Origin: Amanita rubescens
Lineage: Eukaryota > Basidiomycota > Agaricomycetes > Agaricales > Amanitaceae
DNA length: 64,000 bases
Assembly (NCBI GenBank): GCA_015039365.1
Contig: WION01000013.1
Coordinates: 62,001-126,000, forward strand
Direction of reading: 5' to 3'
Part shown: positions 57,301-64,000 of the stretch, one piece after another
Position numbering within the stretch: the first letter of the stretch is position 1
Layout: each line of letters begins with the position of its first letter
Program-made: the position numbers and the translations under genes
The notes under the pieces: generated by a model
Told to the model about the DNA's origin: nothing
The model's input: the letters and a program-made list of their open reading frames with translations, nothing else
Databases searched by the model: none

Positions 57301-58081
57301 GCCAAAGACGCCTCTAGCGTCGTCATCCACGATGCCTTTCGCGCCTGGCTCTGGCAGACGATCGTCCGTTCCTATTCATTCCGAAGCAGGTCCTGGTCCT
57401 GTTGCCCGTCCACAGGTCGCGCCTATCGCTCGCCCTGGTACGGGTGTCACTTCTGGTTCTGGTGAAGCTGGTTCGTCAACATCGGGCTCGCCCCGTCGAT
57501 CGCCGAGCCCCAAAGGCATCCTTGGATCATCTGCACTTGCTGCTGATGATGACGAAGTGGTCCCCTCTAACCGCCGAGGTGCAAGTACGGCGCCGATAGG
57601 CGTTGGACTAGGTCCAGTCGGCGCAGGTGTCGTAGGCGGTGGTGGGATCCCAGGACCGAACGTGGTGGCCATGGGTGTCGGTAGCGGACAAGGTTGGGTT
57701 AGCCCTAGTCGACCAGATGGTCTAGGGATTCGCTCTCCGTGGGGCCCTCCTCCGGGTTTTGCTGTTGCCCCGGGCCGGCCTCAGACGACGGCGCCGCAGC
57801 AGCACCAATCGCAGCAACCACCTCACCCTCCACCAATTGGCCCGCCAGGCGGTGTTGGTCACCACCCACCGCCCCCACACCACCATCCAGGGCTGAGTGG
57901 ATCTATTCCTCATTCTGCGCCGGTGCCGCCTCCGCTGGGAGGAGCGTCGTTGTGGGCGAGCGTACCTACGCCTGGTACTGCTCCCGACTGGAACGCTCCT
58001 GCGAGTTTCTTCCCTGGTCATCCTTCGTTTATGAACAACGAGAATTCCACCGCATCTCCTCCGCCTCATAGTGCGAGTTGA
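54327..58081 (+). CDS. NST1: Stress response protein NST1 (one-base frameshift)
   Basis: Large low-complexity fungal protein implicated in salt stress tolerance in yeast. Pieces: Gln-rich N-terminus, [51 protein letters not shown], then after an intron [20 protein letters not shown], an acidic run, [76 protein letters not shown] and a long Glu/Lys/Arg helix (56160-56650) before a Pro/Ser-rich end. Introns near 54821-54919, 55507-55563, 55831-55894 and 56115-56169 keep frame. Between the acidic run and DVGDIQ the frame shifts by +1 at about 55334-55345; one base is extra. The rest is intact. Confidence 0.9.
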
Positions 58082-58909
58082 ACGGAATGGAATAGCGTGA
58101 GCGGAGTTTGGGGATTCGATCGTAAGTGAAGTATCGACGCTCGCTTGAGTTCCTCACCTATACTTTTTTTTCACCCAGATTCCGATGCATACGCTCATTT
58201 TTCTCGTTGCTTTAGCTTTCATACAAGTTATCCACGCGTAATCAAGGACTCGGCTCTACTTTGCTACCTCCTCTTATTTCTTTTTGCCAACGCTGCATCT
58301 TGGCGGTCTCCTTTTACCGCTCGTCATCGTCCAAGTCGTTTCTGATCGATATCGTCGTCGTCACTCTACACTTTGTCATTATTTACCTCGTCTCCTCTAT
58401 ATCTTACCGTCTCCCACATACGCACGCACTCTATTATGCACTGATCAAATACGAAGCATTGCTGCATTTTTCTTCTCTTTTTACTCTATGCCCTTGGCCC
58501 TTCGTTAAACATGCAACATACAATGATGTAAGATTTAAAGATGAATGATTTTCCGCTGGAATCGGGATACCAATTTGGCGCCCCAACTAGGCAATCCACA
58601 TGCTTGACTGACCACAAATAACATGAGTATCAGACTCACAAGGATACGATCATCAATATGATATAGATCACACGCTGCAATGGTGCAACTCATACGCGTC
58701 TGAAAGGTTGCTTCTCACAAGTTCTGGACTCAGCATATGGAAAGAAGTTTAAAAAGAGTTCGGACTTGAATTGAATTGAATCGACGTGCGAAAGTAATAA
58801 TACTAAAATGTGTGGGTGTTGTGCCTCGTTATTGAAGCTAAGTTTGTAGACGGACGGTCACTCGAGCGCCTGACAACCGCGCGTATTCATTCGTTTTTTT
58901 TTTTTAGAG
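58082..58909. other. Intergenic region
   Basis: About 830 bases with T-rich stretches (NST1 3' UTR, then promoter of the glycosidase gene). A 13-T run lies just before the next start codon. No gene seen. Confidence 0.4.
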
Positions 58910-61361
58910 ATGCATTGGCGGGTTGAAGTCGCCGTTGTGTTGGGATGGTTCATTTCTGTGGTGGATGCTCAGACGTGGTGAGTAGGCTGTGCTTTCTGTC
59001 CACGGACGGGCCTTTTCGCCGCGCTGCGGTTGGGCCAGTGGTCCAACCCAATTTTCGAAAAGGCCTATGTAACGTATAAGTAGACTGATCTGTCTGTTCT
59101 TTTATAGGTGTGGCAAAAACTACAAGCAGGGCGCTCAAATCGTACCCCCAGGCAAGTCTCATCATTTCTGGCGAGATCGTTATATGTTCACGCGTTCGTA
59201 ACAGGTGGACAGTTCCCCGTCCCCGCTTCCTCTTCAAGTCCGTTGCTCGCCTTTCGCTGTTCACAAACTATAAGGCCATACGTTGCGGGCGACGGGGGCC
59301 AACCAACCTCAATCCTCGTCGACGCGCCTGTCGTTTACTCTTATATCAACAATTCCCAGCCAATCACTATACCCAATTCTTCAAACCCTGGATCGCTGAG
59401 CGTCACCGTAAAGACGAGCACCGGCATCGTCCTCGCTCAAGGAAATGTTGCTGTTAACAGTAACAAAACCGAACTGCCCTTTTCGTTATCTTCGCTTCAG
59501 CCTAGTTCATCCGCGTACAACATCACCTGCACGGGCACTTACAATTCGCAGACGTTTTCTGCGACGAGTTTGTTGACATACCTCCCCAGTCTTCCGTCCG
59601 GAAGTGGGTCGGTCACCAAGATGGATTTGCGAACGGGAGCGCTGTTGGTTAAACCTCTCAATGAAACCGGAGGCTCTTTCGAGCCTCTTTTCCCGATTGG
59701 GTTCTATACACAGTTCGGTTACCTCGCCGCCAATCTTTCAATTCCTGCTGCGCTGGCGTCTCAAGGGTGAGTTTTCAATAAATATATGAGCGAAGGTGAG
59801 AGCTGATTGGGATTTGTGCAGTTTCAACATGGTACTATCTCTCGCATTGCATTCGTTAACTCTCTAACTATTGATTTAGATCCATCTAGTACCTCCTTTC
59901 ACCGATACGACCACTTTAGGACAGGTATTGGACAGTATGCAAGCTGCTGGACTTTATGCCGTGTATGATATGCGTTTGTGCGTGCCAGTTCTCGCCGTTG
60001 TCGCAACCATTCCTTACAGTATTGGTCAAGTACATACATGAACTCGACTTCTATTCCACAAGAAGTGAATAGTGTCAAGTCGAGGCCAAATCTTCTGCTT
60101 TGGTATACTGGGGACGAACCTGATGGGACATCTGACCCTCTGGGTGCTACCGTGACCTCGTCGAACCTCATCACTTCATTGGATGGAGGAGACGGCAAAG
60201 GAGGTGCCGGATATCATCCAGTATCCCTCGTCTTGAATTGTGACAACTACTATTTCACGTACGTTAACCCCTTTGTGTCTTTGTGAACGAATTCAAACGT
60301 TCTTGTGCTCAGGCAATATGCAAGTGGTGCCGACATTCTCTTGCAAGATACATACATGATCGGCAACAACGTGACTTGGTCAACCGTTTGGAACACGACT
60401 TGCACTGTAGATTTTGGTGACTGTGGGTGCGTCGGTCTAGCATATTGATGACGTTGTGGCATCTCAAACGCGCCAAGCTGCGACGATTGTCAAGTGTCAG
60501 GTTCCTTCCAAGATATTTCGACCAGGACAGACCAGTTTGTTCAACGTAGTTTTGTCAATGGTTGGGAACGCACCAAAGCGGTTTGGACCGTACCCCAAGC
60601 ATTTGGAGCAAGCCGGTAAGGCCCATATCGTTGCTTGTCTTCGTTTACTGACGAATCTATAGTTATTGGACTGTTGGTTTTTCAACTCTTTCGTGGAAAG
60701 TGTATTGAAACATCCTGTAGCGTTACCCCACCGGTCAAGAGTTTGTCGTGCAAAGCATTGTAGGCATCAATCATGGAGCCGTTGGTAGGAATCGTTTATT
60801 GTGCATGGGAGTACTTATCAATTGACTCGATAGGTATCGTTCCGTGGACCTACCCAACGACCAGTGACATCATGACGTACTCCTCTATATTGGCAACGTC
60901 ACTCAACCGGATGACGCCGTTTATCTTCAGTCCATCGGCCTCATACAGCTGGATTACAGTCAACGGAGTTGACTGCGGCTTATGGAGTGTGGGCTCTCAA
61001 ACCCTCGTGCTGGCAACAAACACGAACTATGCCAACGCAACTGTTACTCTCGCTAGTCTTGCGCTGCCAACGGGAAGGAACATCTCCCAGGTTCTGAACA
61101 CAGGATCAGCAGCCACTTCTGCTAAAGACGGATTTACCTTTACCTCTGTTGGTTCTGGAGGTTTCATCGTCGAGTAAGAGTTTTCTCCTTGATTTCAAGT
61201 ACGTCAATATTTACAATCATGGATACAGTTCTGCCAGGTCTTCTGGGACTTCTTCATCTTCGAGTTCTCCCAAGCCAACGAACTCGGCATACGCCATCTC
61301 CGCAACATTTGCGCCTATCGTTTATTCGTTCCTTTTATTCGTCGTTCTTTTCCGAATATAG
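58910..61361 (+). CDS. Secreted GPI-anchored glycoside hydrolase-like protein
   Basis: Start MHWRVEVAVVLGWFISVVDA is a signal peptide. About a dozen exons join in frame: CGKNYKQGAQIVPPGGQFPV, then a beta-sandwich-like N-domain (SILVDAPVVYSYINNSQPIT) and a barrel-like part with FGYLAANLS, MIHLVPPFTDTTTL, AAGLYAVYDMRFTYMNST, KSRPNLLLWYTGDEPDGTSD (the Glu in GDEPD is a candidate acid/base), DILLQDTYMIGNNVTW, NGWERTKAVWTVPQAFG and GIVPWTYPTTSDIM. The end is a Ser/Thr linker (SARSSGTSSSSSSPKPTNS) and a hydrophobic GPI tail. One intron starts with GCAAGT (GC-AG type) at about 59152. This is a family I know only as uncharacterised basidiomycete glycosidase-like wall proteins; substrate unknown. Confidence 0.8.
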
Positions 61362-62017
61362 TAGAGGGAATCGATGATATCCCCAAGCTCCTAGTACCAG
61401 CTCACTTTGTCCAATGGCCATTCGGCCATCTCATTTTGCTCAGCAAAAGTAGCCTTATTAATCATCTGCTATGGACCATGTGCATGATCGTGTATCTATT
61501 ACTGAATTACTGTATTCAGGGGTTGTTGTATTGCGGTTGCCAGCGACGTCAGTAATCCTTTGCGAGTTGATTGAACTTGAAGCGCATCCGTGTTTGGCTG
61601 CCTAGTTTGTTATCGGGTTGGGCGCGGAAGACAAATGACATTGTATTTAAAAAGGGTCCTTTGAGCGGCCCGTGTGATTATATTGCCAACGGATAGACTC
61701 CTCGGTAAACACGGTCACCGGACGAAAAATTTTAATGGATCCCCAAGGGTCTCAATTCGAAGCGAGTTTCGTGCACGCAAACTGAGAGTGACAACTACTG
61801 TTTGCAACGCGCGAGTCCGTCGGAGTAAGCTCAAACTTGGGCCACCGTTAGCGGCCGAACTATACTTCGGTAACGCTCTCGTAAACTTCCCAGGTTGCAA
61901 GAAATTAGTCCACCACTACCTTATACTGCAAGTAATCAAGTAGGTTTGTTCTATCCTTGCTGCTGGCGCGTACTCGACTTACTGACCCTACGAGCCCATA
62001 GTCCTTCTTTTCAAGCA
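61362..62017. other. Intergenic region
   Basis: About 650 bases between two same-strand genes; the ORF at 61674-61943 has no recognisable content. Confidence 0.4.
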
Positions 62018-63610
62018 ATGTCCGATGACGTGCCATTCTGGTTCCCGTTGGAAGACCGCCCCCCACCGCTTTCCGAATCTCCAGTTAACCACCTCTTGTC
62101 GTGCGACGTGTACCCCACCGCCGCGGATTCACGTCGCGTCCAAGATGTTATCTCCGAAGCGAAGCACCATCTTTCATCGCTCCAACAAGCCATAGGACGT
62201 GTCCAGGGGATGCTACTGGAACTGAAAGCAAGCAAGAACCAACTTGCCGCGTATATCAAGGCCCACGAAGCGGTGATAGCGCCCATTCGTCGAATTCCCG
62301 ACGATATTCTAATCGAAATATTCACGCTCTGCCTACCCTCCGCGTATGAGGCCCTTCCCGATCCGATGAAGGCGCCTTTACTTCTGACGCGCGTGTGCCA
62401 GCGTTGGAGGGCGGTCGTATGCGCGGCTCCAATGCTTTGGTCCACCATATATCTCATGGTCGAAAGCTATTCGGTTGGAGAGGCTATCAAAGCGACCAAG
62501 TTTTGGATGTCTTCTTCCGCGCAATGTCCCCTTAACATCACACTTCGTAGCCATGATCTGGGACCGTGTCATTCAGTGCTAGAACTCCTCCTCCCTCACG
62601 CGCACCGCTGGAGAAGAGCTTCCTTCCAAATCCCAAGTCAATTATTGCACATGTTCGGCTCGATACGCGACAAGCTTTCTTCCTTGGAATACCTGAATCT
62701 TGATTTCTATGACCCTTTCAGCACGCAAAATATCACCGTGGACTATTTCAACCAGGCCCCTCGACTTTCCGTCGTTGATCATGGCACAAGCCTGTCGCCT
62801 TCCTCTCTTGCTCTGCCTTGGAGACAGTTGACGAGTTACACCGGATACATGAAGGCTTTTGAATTGTTGACACTCTTCAATTCCGCGCACCATCTTACAG
62901 AGGCCGATATTGTCTTTCAAAGGAGCGATGAGACGGTGTTCCCATTGCAGGCCGTTTCCAAGCCTTTGAAGTCGCTCAAGACCTTGCGTTTGGTGGTAGA
63001 TGGAAGGGAATCCTTACGTGTTCTACCCCTTCTCCCTCCATGTGTAGCCTTGCGAAAGCTTAATTTCAAGGCTTCCTTCTTGAATGGCCATACCTTACAA
63101 AGTAGCAACCTAGACGTGTTCCTGAGCAAGTCTGGGAGCAAATTAGAGAAACTCTCACTTGACTTTGCAGTGGTCAAGGACAGTCACCTCCTCGAGTGTC
63201 TACAACACACACCTCGTCTCGTTGAACTAAATATCCGAGATGCAGCAAGTTGTGCGCTGACCGAACACGTCATGAAAAGGTTAACAAAGAGAGGTCCGGT
63301 TTGCCTTTTACCGCGCCTGAAAAACCTTCGTTTGTCGGGCGATTTGGACCTTTGCGATCGTTCGTTGATACCAATGATACAAAGCCGATGGCGCAAAACG
63401 TTGACGCTTGGTCATGAAGCTGCCACCGAGGACTCTGGTTGTATGGAGCATCTAGTTCTTGATTATTCTTACGGATCCTCAACACTGACACCCACATTAC
63501 TTGCACGTTTACAATCGTTGAAGCATAATGGTTATTCTATAAAGTTGCAGACATACGGAATTGATGTCCGCAAATACGATATCTTCCATAGTCCCCCTTT
63601 TGTTCACTAA
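62018..63610 (+). CDS. F-box/leucine-rich-repeat-type protein
   Basis: Single exon of 530 residues from MSDDVPFWFPLEDRPPP. A coiled-coil stretch (VQDVISEAKHHLSSLQQAIG) precedes the F-box RRIPDDILIEIFTLCLPSAY with LTRVCQRWRAVVCAAPMLWS, the common Agaricomycete F-box arrangement. The C-terminal part has irregular Leu-rich repeats (LSSLEYLNLDFYD, LKSLKTLRLVVDG, SKLEKLSLDFAVV, LPRLKNLRLSGDL). An ATG-less extension upstream to 61895 is open but was not used. Probable SCF substrate receptor. It is unrelated in its C-terminal part to the F-box A-C family at 19-28 kb. Confidence 0.85.
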   Translation: MSDDVPFWFPLEDRPPPLSESPVNHLLSCDVYPTAADSRRVQDVISEAKHHLSSLQQAIGRVQGMLLELKASKNQLAAYIKAHEAVIAPIRRIPDDILIEIFTLCLPSAYEALPDPMKAPLLLTRVCQRWRAVVCAAPMLWSTIYLMVESYSVGEAIKATKFWMSSSAQCPLNITLRSHDLGPCHSVLELLLPHAHRWRRASFQIPSQLLHMFGSIRDKLSSLEYLNLDFYDPFSTQNITVDYFNQAPRLSVVDHGTSLSPSSLALPWRQLTSYTGYMKAFELLTLFNSAHHLTEADIVFQRSDETVFPLQAVSKPLKSLKTLRLVVDGRESLRVLPLLPPCVALRKLNFKASFLNGHTLQSSNLDVFLSKSGSKLEKLSLDFAVVKDSHLLECLQHTPRLVELNIRDAASCALTEHVMKRLTKRGPVCLLPRLKNLRLSGDLDLCDRSLIPMIQSRWRKTLTLGHEAATEDSGCMEHLVLDYSYGSSTLTPTLLARLQSLKHNGYSIKLQTYGIDVRKYDIFHSPPFVH

Positions 63611-63713
63611 TAGCTTGTAGTTTACATCTTGAGTAATCACCACTAGAGGTTGTAGTAATGTTTAGTTCGTATATCGCTAAGCTCATAATGGTCGTCTCGC
63701 TTGAAGTTACCCG

Positions 63714-64000
63714 TTATCCTTTCAAACCATGAGCAAATCGATCGACGAGCTTTTGGGTCGGTTTTCTTTTCAGAGCGGTACAGATAATCTCATGAAGCGC
63801 AGTACCATCATCCTATTCGAAATATGTTAGCACTTAGCAGTGACCATGAGTTCAAGAGATCATCCTCTAACCTGATCAAGTGACCAAGTAAAGCAACCTG
63901 CCATTCCAGCCTGAGTCGCAAATGCAGCTTTGTCTCTGAGACTCCAAGTGTCATCATAAGAAACTACTGTAGTTCTTTCCACATTACAGAGGTACTGAAA
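63714..64000 (-). CDS. GH18 chitinase-like protein, C-terminal end (cut by window edge)
   Basis: Minus-strand exons 64000-63872 and 63812-63714 around a 59-nt intron. The visible peptide contains VVSYDDTWSLRDKAAFATQA and MAGCFTWSLDQDDGTALHEI, which match the end of a glycoside hydrolase family 18 barrel (YDD..S...K..F....G..G...W.LDQDDG). A short polar tail KRKPTQKLVDRFAHGLKG ends the protein. The first visible bases (tttcag) could be an intron end rather than coding. The catalytic DxxDxDxE lies outside the window. Confidence 0.75.

Overview
The window reads as nuclear DNA of a filamentous basidiomycete, most likely an Agaricomycete. Coding regions are split by many 40-65 nt GT-AG introns with CTNA-type branch sites. 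Recognisable genes include NST1, FES1, a Cdc20-like activator, a divergent G-alpha subunit, OXA1, an NHX-type exchanger, RFT1, FIG4 and eEF1B-alpha, mixed with NB-ARC/TPR NLRs, F-box families and GPI-anchored secreted proteins typical of mushroom-forming fungi. The genus cannot be told from the sequence. Gene models were built by hand from frame-consistent splice junctions; single junctions may be off.

Layout. 0-8 kb: a membrane protein, FES1 (Hsp70 nucleotide exchange), then on the minus strand a Cdc20/Fizzy-like WD40 protein, a Nudix hydrolase and a small 8-cysteine GPI protein. 8-28 kb: a looser, accessory-looking stretch with two tandem pseudokinase-like paralogues, a DUF7729-type GPI protein, a cyanamide-hydratase-like HD protein, eEF1B-alpha and three members of one F-box family, separated by 1-2 kb gaps in which no gene was found. 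28-41.5 kb: dense housekeeping block (coiled-coil PPPY protein, DUF202 membrane protein, OXA1, NHX1, G-alpha, a CCHC zinc-knuckle protein, RFT1). 41.8-54 kb: two duplicated NB-ARC-TPR NLR genes flanking FIG4, with a bHLH regulator beside the second and an inverted broken piece of the same bHLH gene beside the first. 54-64 kb: NST1, a secreted GPI-anchored glycoside-hydrolase-like protein, an F-box/LRR protein and the end of a GH18 chitinase-like gene cut by the window edge.

Most striking observations: (1) four otherwise well-preserved genes (cyanamide-hydratase-like, eEF1B-alpha, OXA1, NST1) each contain exactly one extra base in a conserved coding stretch, always in the +1 sense; assembly insertions are the simplest reading. 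(2) The G-alpha gene needs a 5-nt microexon to restore its conserved Ala-Pro-Ile-Ser motif. (3) The NLR pair has highly uniform 42-residue TPR units, a short shared N-terminal motif instead of a recognisable effector domain, and a 2-nt indel that moves a splice donor.
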